From a virus, in the IMG/VR virus record IMGVR_UViG_3300047560_001510, positions 1 through 26,353 of that record: 26,353 bases of DNA; one strand, written 5' to 3'. A program made the position numbers and the translations under genes. A model generated the notes under the pieces. That model saw only the letters and a program-made list of their open reading frames with translations, ran no database searches and had not been told where the DNA came from. Positions 1 through 8,438 of this stretch are shown here, in pieces. Position 1 is the stretch's first letter. Every line of letters begins with the position of its first letter.

Positions 1-76
1 CTTTTTATTTTTCGCACCCCCCACCCCTATTTTTGCAATTTGCGCAGACATATCATTTCGTATTACACTGACAGAC

Positions 77-676
77 ATGACGATCACCGTTACCCCGACC
101 GACATTGACGTGCCGATCATCCCCGAGGACCAAAAATCCGTCGAGGAAAGTGCAGAACACGTCAAAGCTGTGTTCAAGACGGCCGAATTCATGCGAGACG
201 CGGGCCTGCAAATTGTCCCGACAGAGGCCGAGCGCCAAGAATCTCGCGAAATATTCCAAGGAGTTGAGGGCCCTCGCAAGACGCCGTCCTCCTCTGGTGT
301 TGCCATGCACCTGAAAGCACTCATTTCTCGCTATGATGAGCAAGTTATTGAGTCCTCAATTCAGGCGCGTGCCTATATCCTGAACCGTTTGCTTGAGATC
401 AGCGACCCCGAGGGCGACGCCAAGGTCGGAGAGCAGCTGCGTGCCTTGGAGCTCATGGGGAAAGTGAGCGAAATTGGCATGTTTATGGAGCGTGTCGAGG
501 TGAGCATCAACACCAAGACCACGGAAGACATCGAGTCTGAGCTGGTGGCAACGCTCACCAAGTACATGGGCAACGCCGTTGTCGTTGATAACGCCAAAGA
601 TACCGTGCTGGGTGTCGATCTGGACGAGGAGTTGGGCAGGCTGCCGGCTCCCGAACAGCCCCAGGCACCGACGTAG
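77..676 (+). CDS. putative terminase small subunit
   Basis: A 199-residue acidic protein directly upstream of the large terminase gene, with a 14-base gap between them. Position and size fit a small terminase subunit, which recognises phage DNA and hands it to the motor. I do not see a clear helix-turn-helix. Residues from about 75 to 150 look largely helical, as expected for the oligomerisation part of such proteins, and the C-terminus is Pro/Ala/Gln-rich (about 188-199). The ATG at 77 has no evident Shine-Dalgarno sequence in front of it, unlike nearly every other gene here. The assignment rests mainly on gene order. A different early virion protein is possible. Confidence 0.6.
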   Translation: MTITVTPTDIDVPIIPEDQKSVEESAEHVKAVFKTAEFMRDAGLQIVPTEAERQESREIFQGVEGPRKTPSSSGVAMHLKALISRYDEQVIESSIQARAYILNRLLEISDPEGDAKVGEQLRALELMGKVSEIGMFMERVEVSINTKTTEDIESELVATLTKYMGNAVVVDNAKDTVLGVDLDEELGRLPAPEQPQAPT

Positions 677-690
677 GACAGGGCGATCAG

Positions 691-2226
691 ATGAATACTC
701 CGATCAAGACAAGATTGACGGACTTCACCACAGAAGAGATCAAGCAGGCGCTGAGAAACGCACCTGAGACTGCCCGACTCCAGATACAAACGCTGCAGGC
801 CGAGCTCAATCGCCGCATTGAGCGTGAAGATGCGCACAAACACTTCATGTCATACGTGAAGAAGATGTGGCCAAGCTTCATCCACGGGCGTCACCACGAG
901 AAAATGGCCGCTGCCTTTGAGCGAGTGGCTCGCGGAGAGACAAAACGCCTCATCATCAACATGCCACCACGGCATACAAAGAGCGAATTTGCGTCTTATT
1001 TGCTCCCAAGTTGGTTCCTCGGGCTGTACCCGCACAAGAAGATCATCCAGACCTCGCACACTGCTGAATTGGCGGTGGGGTTTGGACGAAAAGTGCGAAA
1101 TTTGGTGGACTCCGAGGCGTATCAACACGTCTTTCCTGAGCTTCAGCTGCAGGCTGACTCAAAAGCGGCGGGACGGTGGAACACATCCAAGGGCGGCGAC
1201 TATTTCGCTATCGGTATCGGCGGTGCGGTGACAGGTAAAGGTGCTGACTTGCTCATCATCGACGACCCGCACTCCGAACAAGAGGCCACCATGGCCGAGA
1301 CGGACCCCGACATCTACAACAAGACCTACGAGTGGTACACGTCAGGCCCGCGTCAGCGTCTGCAGCCGGGTGGGTCTATCGTGATCGTGATGACAAGGTG
1401 GTCAAAACGAGACTTGACGGGCCAAGTGCTCAAGGCCGCTGCACAGCGTAGCGGCGAGGAGTGGGAGGTCATCGAGTTTCCAGCCATTTTGCCCAGTGGC
1501 CAGCCGCTGTGGCCCGAGTTTTGGAGTAAGCGTGAACTCGATGCGCTGCACCAAGAACTTCCCAACTCAAAATGGATGGCGCAGTACCAGCAGCAGCCCA
1601 CCAGCGACGTCAGCGCAATCATCAAGCGTGAATGGTGGAAGATTTGGCCGGAAGACGACCCGCCATACTGCGAATTCTTGATCCAGTCCTGGGATACCGC
1701 GTTCCTCAAAACGGAGCGGGCGGACTATTCCGCATGCACAACCTGGGGCGTGTTCTACCAACCCGACGACACGGGGCTTGAGCAGGCCAACATCATCCTC
1801 CTCAACTCATTCAAGAAACGCATGGAGTTCCCAGAACTCAAAGTGCGCGCAAAAGAAGAGTATTTGAAGTGGAACCCCGACAGTCTCATCATCGAAGCCA
1901 AGGCCGCAGGCTCTCCGCTGATATTCGAGCTGCGAGCGATGGGCGTGCCCGTGCAAGACTTCACCCCCAGTAAAGGCAACGACAAAATTGCCCGTCTGAA
2001 CGCCGTTGCTGATATATTCGCATCGGGGCGAGTGTGGGTGCCAAACACGCACTGGGCAGATGAGCTGGTCGATGAGGTCGCGTCATTCCCATCCGGGGAG
2101 CACGACGACTTGGTGGACTCCACATCCCAGGCGATCATGCGGTTTCGTAGAGGTGGGTTCATCCGCCTCGACTCTGATGAGCAAGACGAACCTAGAGAGT
2201 TTCGGCGTCGGGTTGCTTACTATTAA
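691..2226 (+). CDS. terL: terminase large subunit
   Basis: This is the ATP-driven DNA packaging motor with a C-terminal headful nuclease, and it docks on the portal during capsid filling. The N-terminal ATPase shows a deviant Walker A loop, MPPRHTKSE (91-99), a Walker B LLIIDDP (187-193) and a coupling-type TRW motif (235-237). The RNase H-like nuclease shows the acidic positions expected of the family: D335 in QSWDTAF, E402 in IIEAKAAG and D472/D473 in HDDLVD. The length of 511 residues is normal for the family. The gene follows the putative small subunit and is 9 bases before the portal gene, the standard packaging order. All key residues are present, so it should be active. Confidence 0.95.
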   Translation: MNTPIKTRLTDFTTEEIKQALRNAPETARLQIQTLQAELNRRIEREDAHKHFMSYVKKMWPSFIHGRHHEKMAAAFERVARGETKRLIINMPPRHTKSEFASYLLPSWFLGLYPHKKIIQTSHTAELAVGFGRKVRNLVDSEAYQHVFPELQLQADSKAAGRWNTSKGGDYFAIGIGGAVTGKGADLLIIDDPHSEQEATMAETDPDIYNKTYEWYTSGPRQRLQPGGSIVIVMTRWSKRDLTGQVLKAAAQRSGEEWEVIEFPAILPSGQPLWPEFWSKRELDALHQELPNSKWMAQYQQQPTSDVSAIIKREWWKIWPEDDPPYCEFLIQSWDTAFLKTERADYSACTTWGVFYQPDDTGLEQANIILLNSFKKRMEFPELKVRAKEEYLKWNPDSLIIEAKAAGSPLIFELRAMGVPVQDFTPSKGNDKIARLNAVADIFASGRVWVPNTHWADELVDEVASFPSGEHDDLVDSTSQAIMRFRRGGFIRLDSDEQDEPREFRRRVAYY

Positions 2227-2235
2227 GGATTCATA

Positions 2236-4731
2236 ATGGCCACAAACATTGACAAAGCGTTTAACCAAGCACCGATGGGTCTCGATGCACTGGCAATCGA
2301 GGAAGGTCCTGAGACCGAAGTCGAGATCGAGGTCGAGCCTACCGATGAGATGCTCCTGGAGATGATCGGAGCTATCGAGGAAGCCGTTGGAGAAGATGAC
2401 TTCGGCGCAAACCTGGCAGAAGACATGGACGACGGGGACCTCGAGCGTATCTCCGGGGACTTGGTCGGTGACTACGAGCAGGACGTGGCCTCCCGTAAAG
2501 ACTGGATGCAGACCTACGTCGATGGCCTAGAACTCCTCGGACTCAAAATTGAGGAGCGCTCAGAACCCTGGGAAGGCGCCTGCGGCGTCTATCACCCCAT
2601 GCTGGCCGAAGCATTGGTGAAGTTCCAGTCCGAGACCATGATGGCCACATTCCCCGCCAGTGGCCCGGTCAAGACCCAGATCATCGGGCGCGAGACCCCC
2701 GAGAAAAAGAAGTCGGCGATGCGAGTTCAAAACGACATGAACTACCGCCTGACGGACACAAACACCGAGTACCGCCCCGAGCACGAGCGCATGCTGTGGG
2801 GCCTGGGCCTGGCGGGCAACGCGTTCAAAAAGGTCTACTACGACCCGCACATGGAGCGCGAGGCGGCAGTCTTCGTACCCGCTGAAGACCTGGTCGTGCC
2901 CTACGGCGCCAAAGACCTGCAGACCGCTGAACGCATCACCCACGTCATGCGTAAGACCGAGAACGACGTGCGTCGCCTACAGGTCGCTGGCTTTTGGCGT
3001 GACGTTGAGCTGGGCTCCCCGGACGTGACCCTCGACGAGGTCGAGAAAAAGATCGCCGAGAAACTGGGCTTCCGTGCCACGACCGACGACCGCCACCGCA
3101 TCCTCGAGATGAACGTGGACCTGGACCTGCCAGGCTACGAGCACAAGGACGAGAACGGCGAGCCCACTGGCATCGCTCTGCCCTACGTCGTCACAATCGA
3201 CAAGAGCAGTGGCATCATCCTCGCTATCCGTCGCAACTGGCGCCCCGAGGACCCCACCTACCGCAAGCGCCAGCACTTTGTGCACTATGGCTATATCCCG
3301 GGCTTTGGCTTCTACCACTTTGGTCTTATCCACCTGATCGGTGCGTTCGCCAAGTCAGGCACCTCGCTCATCCGCCAGCTGGTGGACGCGGGCACGCTGG
3401 CTAACCTGCCTGGTGGCTTCAAGGCCCGAGGCTTGCGCGTCAAGGGCGACGACACCCCGATCTCCCCGGGCGAGTTCCGTGACGTGGATGTACCTAGCGG
3501 CACAATCAAGGACAACTTGATGACGCTCCCCTACAAGGAGCCAAGTCAGACCCTGATCCAGCTGCTGACCATGATCGTCGAGGACGGTCGCAGATTCGCC
3601 AACACGGCCGACCTGCAGATCAGCGACATGAGCTCGCAAGCCCCGGTCGGTACGACGCTGGCCATCCTCGAGCGCACACTGAAGGTGATGAGCGCGGTTC
3701 AAGCGCGCATTCACTTCGCGATGAAAGAGGAGCTTGGTCTCCTGCGTGACATCATCCGCGACTACACGCCGGACGACTACGACTACGAGCCTGACGAGGG
3801 CTCGCGCACCGCCAAGAAGTCGGACTACGACAACGTGGACATCCTCCCCGTAAGCGATCCGAATGCCTCGACGATGGCGCAGCGTATCGTGCAGTACCAA
3901 GCCGTGCTCCAGTTGGCTCAGACTGCCCCGCAGATGTACAACATGCCGCTCCTGCACCGCCAGATGCTCGACGTGCTGGGTATCAAGGACGCCAACAAAC
4001 TGATCCCGTTGGACGAGGACCAGAAGCCCACGGACCCGGTGACGGAGAACCAGAATGTGTTGATGGGCAAGCCCGTCAAAGCGTTCATGTACCAGGACCA
4101 CCAGGCTCACATCATGGTGCACATGTCGGCCATGCAGGACCCCAAGATCATCCAGCTGTTGCAGAACAACCCGATTGCGCCGCAGCTCCAGGCTCAGATG
4201 ATGAACCACATCAACGAGCACATTGGGTTCGAGTACCGCAAGCAAATCGAGCTCCAGCTTGGCATGTCCCTGCCCCCGCAGAAAGACGAGGCCGGAGAAG
4301 ACATGCACATGGACCCCGAGGTCGAGGCTCGCCTGGCCCCCATGCTGGCACAGGCTGCTCAGCGTCTGACGCAACAAAATCAGGCGCAGGCTCAACAACA
4401 GCAAGCTCAACAGCAGGCACAAGACCCGATCATCCAGATGCAGCAGCAAGAGCTGGCCATCAAGCAGGCCGAGCAGCAGCGCAAGGCGGCAAAGGACGCT
4501 GCGGATATCAAACTGAAAGAAAACCAGCAGCGCATCGAGGCTTCGCGCATCTTGACGCAAAAAGAGATGGCTATGAAGCAGGCTGTGCTGAAGGCGGGTG
4601 TGGACGTGTACAAAGACAACGCCATACGCACGCATGAGAAGAAAGTGACCGCCCAAGAAATCATGGCGGACGCTCTCAAAACCGTGTATCAACAAAATAC
4701 ACAGCGTAACAAACCGACAAAAGGTGAATGA
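2236..4731 (+). CDS. portal protein (P22-like, large)
   Basis: An 831-residue portal protein, the dodecameric ring at one capsid vertex through which DNA enters and on which the neck is built. Support is its position between terminase and scaffold, its size, and a portal-like layout. The N-terminus is acidic (about 17-60). A long alpha/beta body follows, containing segments such as GACGVYHPMLAEALVKFQ. The C-terminus is a long helical barrel-like tail, Gln/Ala-rich at about 710-740, followed by a Lys/Glu/Gln-rich coiled region to about 800. It is longer than the 725 residues of P22 gp1, and the extra length lies in that Q-rich tail. The stop codon overlaps the next start as ATGA, suggesting translational coupling. 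Confidence 0.88.
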   Translation: MATNIDKAFNQAPMGLDALAIEEGPETEVEIEVEPTDEMLLEMIGAIEEAVGEDDFGANLAEDMDDGDLERISGDLVGDYEQDVASRKDWMQTYVDGLELLGLKIEERSEPWEGACGVYHPMLAEALVKFQSETMMATFPASGPVKTQIIGRETPEKKKSAMRVQNDMNYRLTDTNTEYRPEHERMLWGLGLAGNAFKKVYYDPHMEREAAVFVPAEDLVVPYGAKDLQTAERITHVMRKTENDVRRLQVAGFWRDVELGSPDVTLDEVEKKIAEKLGFRATTDDRHRILEMNVDLDLPGYEHKDENGEPTGIALPYVVTIDKSSGIILAIRRNWRPEDPTYRKRQHFVHYGYIPGFGFYHFGLIHLIGAFAKSGTSLIRQLVDAGTLANLPGGFKARGLRVKGDDTPISPGEFRDVDVPSGTIKDNLMTLPYKEPSQTLIQLLTMIVEDGRRFANTADLQISDMSSQAPVGTTLAILERTLKVMSAVQARIHFAMKEELGLLRDIIRDYTPDDYDYEPDEGSRTAKKSDYDNVDILPVSDPNASTMAQRIVQYQAVLQLAQTAPQMYNMPLLHRQMLDVLGIKDANKLIPLDEDQKPTDPVTENQNVLMGKPVKAFMYQDHQAHIMVHMSAMQDPKIIQLLQNNPIAPQLQAQMMNHINEHIGFEYRKQIELQLGMSLPPQKDEAGEDMHMDPEVEARLAPMLAQAAQRLTQQNQAQAQQQQAQQQAQDPIIQMQQQELAIKQAEQQRKAAKDAADIKLKENQQRIEASRILTQKEMAMKQAVLKAGVDVYKDNAIRTHEKKVTAQEIMADALKTVYQQNTQRNKPTKGE

Positions 4732-4922
4732 TGGACGCTCTTGAAGTACTCACAAAGCAGATCGACGAGAAGGTCTTGCAGATCAAGGACTACCTGTCAG
4801 AAGGGAAGTCTGAGAATTTTGAGGAGTACAAAAGACTCTGTGGTGAGATTCGTGGTCTGCTCACTGCCAGAGGTTACATCCTAGACCTGAAACAAAACTT
4901 GGAGAATGCGGATGACGACTGA
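4728..4922 (+). CDS. small helical protein, unknown function
   Basis: A 64-residue acidic protein whose start overlaps the portal stop codon (ATGATG; translation may begin at 4728 or 4731). The sequence looks almost wholly helical with heptad-like spacing, for example LTKQIDEKVLQIKDYL, so a short coiled coil is likely. I see no transmembrane segment or catalytic motif. Small proteins of this kind are often found between portal and scaffold genes in podovirus-like genomes. Function is unknown, and an assembly role is only inferred from position. The next gene's ribosome binding site lies inside its last codons. Confidence 0.75.
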   Translation: MMDALEVLTKQIDEKVLQIKDYLSEGKSENFEEYKRLCGEIRGLLTARGYILDLKQNLENADDD

Positions 4923-5340
4923 GATCCTTATCGGCTCAAACCCCGATAACCCGGAGATCGTAGGTTCATACAAACTGGAAGCAACAGCGGAGGAGAAGGC
5001 GAAGCAACTGCCTCGACCCTCTGGCTACAGAATTCTTTGTGCCATCCCAGAGGTGGAGAAGGAGTTCGAGGATAGCTCTATTGGCCTTGTGAAGTCTGAA
5101 TTGACCATTGACTACGAAGAGAAGCTTGCAACAGTGCTTTTCGTTGTGGCGCTTGGTCCTGACTGCTACAAGGACGAGAAGCGTTTTCCTAGCGGTCCGT
5201 GGTGTAAGCAAGGTGATTTCGTCATTGTTCGCCCCAATGCCGGCACGCGCCTACTGATCCATGGACGTGAGTTCAGACTCATCAACGATGATTCTGTTGA
5301 GAGCGTGGTCGATGACCCGCGTGGCATCAAACGAGCCTAA
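4912..5340 (+). CDS. GroES-like co-chaperonin (Cpn10 fold)
   Basis: A 142-residue protein with the pattern of a GroES/Cpn10 subunit. It has an opening beta segment, PSGYRILCAIPEVEK (about 36-50), and a flexible mobile-loop-like stretch, FEDSSIGLVKS (52-62), where GroES carries its hydrophobic GroEL-binding tripeptide. A core with LATVLFVVALG (72-82) follows, and then the characteristic KQGDFVIVRPNAGTRL (99-114). Known phage co-chaperonins such as T4 gp31 replace or adjust host GroES so that GroEL can fold the capsid protein. Its position between portal and scaffold fits that role. I chose ATG 4912, because GGAG at 4901-4904 is 7 bases upstream; the ATG at 4906 is too close to it. An N-terminal extension of about 30 residues is unlike cellular GroES. 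Confidence 0.75.
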   Translation: MTTEILIGSNPDNPEIVGSYKLEATAEEKAKQLPRPSGYRILCAIPEVEKEFEDSSIGLVKSELTIDYEEKLATVLFVVALGPDCYKDEKRFPSGPWCKQGDFVIVRPNAGTRLLIHGREFRLINDDSVESVVDDPRGIKRA

Positions 5341-5354
5341 AGGAGCCTTCAAAA

Positions 5355-6320
5355 ATGGCACAAATGGACGAACAAGAATTCAAGTTCCCCGACGAAATTG
5401 AAGAGGATAAGAAGGCTGACGCGAAAGCTGAAGCCAACGACGACTTCGAAATTGAAATCGAGGACGACACTCCAGAAGAAGACCGTGGCCGCCAGCCAAT
5501 GCCCAAGCCCCTGGTCGAAGCGCTGGAGAAAGACGAGCTGGACGCCTATGACGACGAGGTCAAGTCCAAGCTCAAGCAGATGCGCAAGGTCTGGCACGAC
5601 GAGCGCCGCGAGAAAGAGGCAGCTCTACGCGAGCAGCAGGAGGCTATCGCCCTTGCTAAACGCCTGATGGAAGAAAACAAACGTATTAAAAATATCCTGA
5701 CTACAGGAGAAAAAGAATACGTTGATTCTATTCAGAACTCCGCCAAGCTCGAGCTTGAGATGGCCAAGCGGGCGTTCAAAGAAGCGTATGAATCGGGCGA
5801 TGCAGACCAAGTTGCCGATGCGCAACAAAAGATGCAGGAAGCCACCTTGCGGGCAATGCAAGCTAAAAGTTTCAAAATGCCCTCTTTACAGGAGGAAGAA
5901 GTTCCTGTACAACCCGCAACTGAACAGCGTCAACAAGTTCCTCAACCTGACCGGCGTGCGATGGCGTGGCAAGAGCGCAATTCGTGGTTCGGGCAAGACG
6001 AGGAGATGACGGCCGCTGCGTTGGGGCTTCACGAGAAGCTTCGCCGCAACGGAGTTGTTGTTGGCTCTGATGAATACTATGACACATTGGACAAAACAAT
6101 GCGTCGTCGGTTCCCCGAGAGCTTTGGCTCGACGGAAGAGTCTCGACCAGAGGTCAAGCAGCCAGCACGCAAACCTGCTGCAGTTGTGGCCCCGGCAGTT
6201 CGTAGCACGGCCTCCAACAAGGTCAAGCTGAAGAATAGTCAAATGGCCCTGATCAAAAAATTGGGCATCACTCCTGAGCAGTACGTTAAGGAGTTTGTAA
6301 AGGAGTCACAAAATGGCTGA
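5355..6320 (+). CDS. scaffolding protein
   Basis: A 321-residue, highly charged protein typical of phage scaffolds, which guide procapsid assembly and then leave or are degraded. The N-terminus is very acidic (1-55, runs of D and E). A Lys/Glu-rich coiled-coil region spans about 75-165, and a linker rich in Q, P and V lies near 175-205. A compact part follows with WQERNSWFGQDEEM and DKTMRRRFPESF, and the end is basic (KVKLKNSQMALIKKLG), as expected for a capsid-binding helix. It lies between portal and capsid genes, the usual scaffold position. AGGAG at 5341-5345 supports the start at 5355. Confidence 0.8.
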   Translation: MAQMDEQEFKFPDEIEEDKKADAKAEANDDFEIEIEDDTPEEDRGRQPMPKPLVEALEKDELDAYDDEVKSKLKQMRKVWHDERREKEAALREQQEAIALAKRLMEENKRIKNILTTGEKEYVDSIQNSAKLELEMAKRAFKEAYESGDADQVADAQQKMQEATLRAMQAKSFKMPSLQEEEVPVQPATEQRQQVPQPDRRAMAWQERNSWFGQDEEMTAAALGLHEKLRRNGVVVGSDEYYDTLDKTMRRRFPESFGSTEESRPEVKQPARKPAAVVAPAVRSTASNKVKLKNSQMALIKKLGITPEQYVKEFVKESQNG

Positions 6321-6762
6321 AGAAAGACTGGCACGAGATTTAGACACGCGTGAGATTTCAGAGCGTCCCAAGCAGTGGGCGTTGCCTGAGATGCTGCCCG
6401 AGCCCGACAAACAGGCTGGCTATGCATATCGCTGGATTCGCGTTTCGACGCTGAACAGTGCTGACCCCCGTAACCTATCGGCCAAACTCCGTGAAGGTTG
6501 GGAGCCCGTTCGCCTCGAAGAACAACCCAAATTCCAACTGTTAGCTGATCCCAATAGTCGATACAAAGACAACATTGAGATTGGCGGGTTGCTACTCTGC
6601 AAAACCCCGATTGAGTTTGTTAAGCAGCGGAATGCGTATTTCGCCAAGCAGACACAGGATCAAACGGAAGCTGTAGACAACAACTTGATGCGTCAAAGCG
6701 ATGCCCGGATGCCGCTCTTCAAGGAGCGTAAGTCCACGGTAAGCTTTGGCAAAGGTTCTTAA
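6313..6762 (+). CDS. head-region protein of unknown function
   Basis: A 149-residue soluble protein overlapping the scaffold stop by 8 bases, with AAGGAG just upstream. No transmembrane segment, signal peptide or known catalytic motif is visible. A conserved-looking middle part contains PEPDKQAGYAYRWIRV and LREGWEPVRLEE, and the C-terminus is polar and charged. I recognise the type as a protein commonly found between scaffold and capsid genes in podovirus-like phages, usually annotated hypothetical. A minor virion or assembly role is inferred from position only. Confidence 0.7.
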   Translation: MAEERLARDLDTREISERPKQWALPEMLPEPDKQAGYAYRWIRVSTLNSADPRNLSAKLREGWEPVRLEEQPKFQLLADPNSRYKDNIEIGGLLLCKTPIEFVKQRNAYFAKQTQDQTEAVDNNLMRQSDARMPLFKERKSTVSFGKGS

Positions 6763-6780
6763 TCTTCAGGAGTTTTAAAC

Positions 6781-7374
6781 ATGGCTTACCCCACAGTTAG
6801 CGCTCCCTACGGTTTCCGTCCGATCAATAGCATTGGCGGCACTCCGTATGCGGGGTCTACTCGTCTCGTACCCATTGTTTCATCTGGTGGCCTAACCTCT
6901 GCTGCGATGTACGATGGTGATCTCGTTGAACTGACTTCTGCTGGCACCTGCCAGACGATTGCAAGCGGTTCTGCTGCCCCCCAAGCTCTGGGCGTGTGCG
7001 TTGGCGTGCAATACACCAACAGCAGCGGTCAGACCGTGCAGGCACAGTATGCCCCGGCAAACTCGTCTAACGCCGTTGCCTACGTTGTTGATGATCCTCG
7101 CGCCCTGTTCCAAGTGGCCGTTGTGTCTTCTGGCACCACGATTACTTCTCTGGGTCGTACCGCCGTTGGCCAGAACACCTCTGTGGTTCTGAACTCGGGT
7201 AATGCAACGACTGGTGATTCGGCCCAAGCCGTCTCCAGCACGACCGCAACCACGAACACTTTGCCTATCCGCATTGTGGACGTGATCCCCGCCACCGCCA
7301 CCGGTACCGACGCGTATGTTGAATTGGTCGTCAAGATCAATACGCATACGTATAACAACACGACCGGCGTCTGA
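6781..7374 (+). CDS. putative head decoration or structural protein
   Basis: A 197-residue protein rich in Thr, Ser, Ala and Val with alternating hydrophobic and polar residues, consistent with an all-beta structural protein. It begins with MAYPTVSAPYGFRPINSIGG, a start seen in phage structural proteins that precede a gpT-like capsid gene. Its position immediately upstream of the major capsid gene, and its strong AGGAG site (about 6770), suggest high expression. A capsid-stabilising or decoration role is the best guess. No enzyme motif is present. Confidence 0.65.
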   Translation: MAYPTVSAPYGFRPINSIGGTPYAGSTRLVPIVSSGGLTSAAMYDGDLVELTSAGTCQTIASGSAAPQALGVCVGVQYTNSSGQTVQAQYAPANSSNAVAYVVDDPRALFQVAVVSSGTTITSLGRTAVGQNTSVVLNSGNATTGDSAQAVSSTTATTNTLPIRIVDVIPATATGTDAYVELVVKINTHTYNNTTGV

Positions 7375-7390
7375 TAAGGAGTAATTAAAA

Positions 7391-8299
7391 ATGGCTATTT
7401 CACGCGCACAACTGCTGAAAGAGTTGCTCCCTGGTCTGAACGCCCTGTTCGGCCTTGAGTACGCCAAGTATGGCGAAGAGCACAAGGAAATCTACGAAAC
7501 CGAGACTTCGGAGCGTAGTTTTGAAGAGGAAACCAAGCTGTCTGGCTTCAGCGCCGCACCGGTGAAGAACGAAGGTTCTGCCATCGCGTACGACAACGGC
7601 CAGGAAGCATGGACCGCCCGTTACACCCACGAAACCATTGCCATGGGTTTCTCGCTGACCGAAGAGGCCATCGAGGACAACCTGTACGACAGCCTGTCTG
7701 CTCGTTACACCAAGGCCCTGGCCCGTTCGATGGCTTACACCAAGCAAGTCAAGGCTGCCGCTGTTCTGAACAACGGCTTCACCGCTGGCTACAACGGTGG
7801 CGACGGCGTTCCTCTGTTCTCCAACGCTCACCCGCTGGTGTCCGGTGGTACCAACAGCAACATCCCTTCGACCCCTGCCGACCTGAACGAGACTTCCCTG
7901 GAAGCCGCCGTTATTCAGATCAGCCTGTGGACGGACGAACGTAGCCTGTTGATCGCCGCTAAGCCCAAGAAGCTGATTGTGCCCCCGGCACTGCAGTTCG
8001 TTGCAACCCGTCTGCTCGAGACCGAGCTGCGCGTTGGTACCAACGACAACGACATCAACGCTCTGAAAAACAACGGCTCGGTGTCTGAAGGCTACACGAT
8101 TAACCACTTCTTGACCGACACGAACGCTTGGTTCCTGACGACCGACGTTCCCAACGGCATGAAGCACTTCGTGCGTACGCCCCTGCAGCAGTCGATGGAC
8201 GGTGACTTTGATACCGGCAACGTCCGCTACAAGAGCCGCGAGCGTTACAGCTTCGGCTGGTCCGATCCGCTCGGAATGTACGGCTCGCAAGGAGCCTGA
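7391..8299 (+). CDS. major capsid protein, Mu gpT-like
   Basis: A 302-residue protein that I assign as the major capsid subunit of the HK97-fold group related to Mu gpT. Supporting features are the segment FSLTEEAIEDNLYDSL (about 91-106), the Mu-like DGVPLFSNAHPL (about 139-150), and a C-terminal beta-rich end with YKSRERYSFGWSDP. It follows the scaffold and decoration-like genes, has a strong AAGGAG ribosome site, uses a narrow set of codons as highly expressed genes do, and is followed directly by a terminator. All of this fits the most abundant virion protein. No N-terminal maturation peptide is obvious. Confidence 0.85.
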   Translation: MAISRAQLLKELLPGLNALFGLEYAKYGEEHKEIYETETSERSFEEETKLSGFSAAPVKNEGSAIAYDNGQEAWTARYTHETIAMGFSLTEEAIEDNLYDSLSARYTKALARSMAYTKQVKAAAVLNNGFTAGYNGGDGVPLFSNAHPLVSGGTNSNIPSTPADLNETSLEAAVIQISLWTDERSLLIAAKPKKLIVPPALQFVATRLLETELRVGTNDNDINALKNNGSVSEGYTINHFLTDTNAWFLTTDVPNGMKHFVRTPLQQSMDGDFDTGNVRYKSRERYSFGWSDPLGMYGSQGA

Positions 8300-8318
8300 T
8301 AAATCCTCCGGGATTTAT
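8299..8318 (+). other. perfect 8-bp hairpin at the capsid stop codon
   Basis: ATAAATCC (8299-8306) pairs with GGATTTAT (8311-8318) around a TCCG loop, which resembles a stable UNCG-type tetraloop. It begins on the last base of the capsid stop codon and sits just upstream of the terminator hairpin. It may protect the 3' end of the capsid mRNA or add to termination. Confidence 0.55.
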
Positions 8319-8321
8319 GGG

Positions 8322-8350
8322 AAGGGGGGCCTTGTGCCCCCTTTTCTTTT
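8322..8350 (+). terminator. rho-independent terminator after the major capsid gene
   Basis: GGGGGC (8325-8330) pairs with GCCCCC (8336-8341) around CTTGT, with flanking A-T pairs, and is followed by a T-rich tail (8342-8350, TTTTCTTTT after the stem). This is a textbook intrinsic terminator. It would end or reduce transcription after the capsid gene and set capsid levels above those of downstream genes. Confidence 0.75.
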
Positions 8351-8360
8351 CCTGTATATT
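8332..8360 (+). promoter_or_regulatory. candidate sigma70-type promoter overlapping the terminator
   Basis: TTGTGC (8332-8337) and TATATT (8355-8360) are separated by 17 bases, the ideal spacing for a host sigma70 promoter. It would restart transcription for the genes from 8453 onward. The -35 half is only a partial match and lies within the terminator stem, so this is a weak call from pattern alone. Confidence 0.35.
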
Positions 8361-8438
8361 GCACCCAAGCCCGGGGTTCCCGGTGCATCATACTGACCCG
8401 GCAGACGACGTACCGATTGATGCGCTGATCTTGTACGT
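8360..8438 (+). promoter_or_regulatory. inverted repeats in the leader before the 8453 gene
   Basis: Two inverted repeats follow the terminator. TGCACC (8360-8365) pairs with GGTGCA (8382-8387) around a G/C-rich centre, and ACGTAC (8408-8413) pairs with GTACGT (8433-8438). The second ends just before the AAGGA ribosome site (8439-8443) of the next gene. They could fold in the 5' leader or bind a regulator. The gap of 8300-8452 contains no convincing gene. Confidence 0.4.

Noticed and set aside
1-76. T- and C-rich stretch at the window start, considered as a terminator
   Set aside because: No stable hairpin is followed by a T tract; the preceding sequence is outside the window.
3355-4695. 446-codon open frame on the minus strand inside the portal gene
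   Set aside because: It is a shadow of the portal frame caused by G/C-rich third positions. Its translation is a Leu/Val/His/Arg-rich sequence with no recognisable domain.
4906-4911. Longer start of the co-chaperonin gene (ATG 4906)
   Set aside because: The GGAG is only one base away from this ATG; ATG 4912 has proper spacing.
7400-8290. 296-codon minus-strand frame opposite the capsid gene
   Set aside because: It results from the strong codon bias of the capsid gene. No domain is recognisable.
8360-8400. G/C-rich inverted repeat considered as a tRNA remnant or attachment site
   Set aside because: There is no clover-leaf structure or T-arm, and no integrase is nearby.
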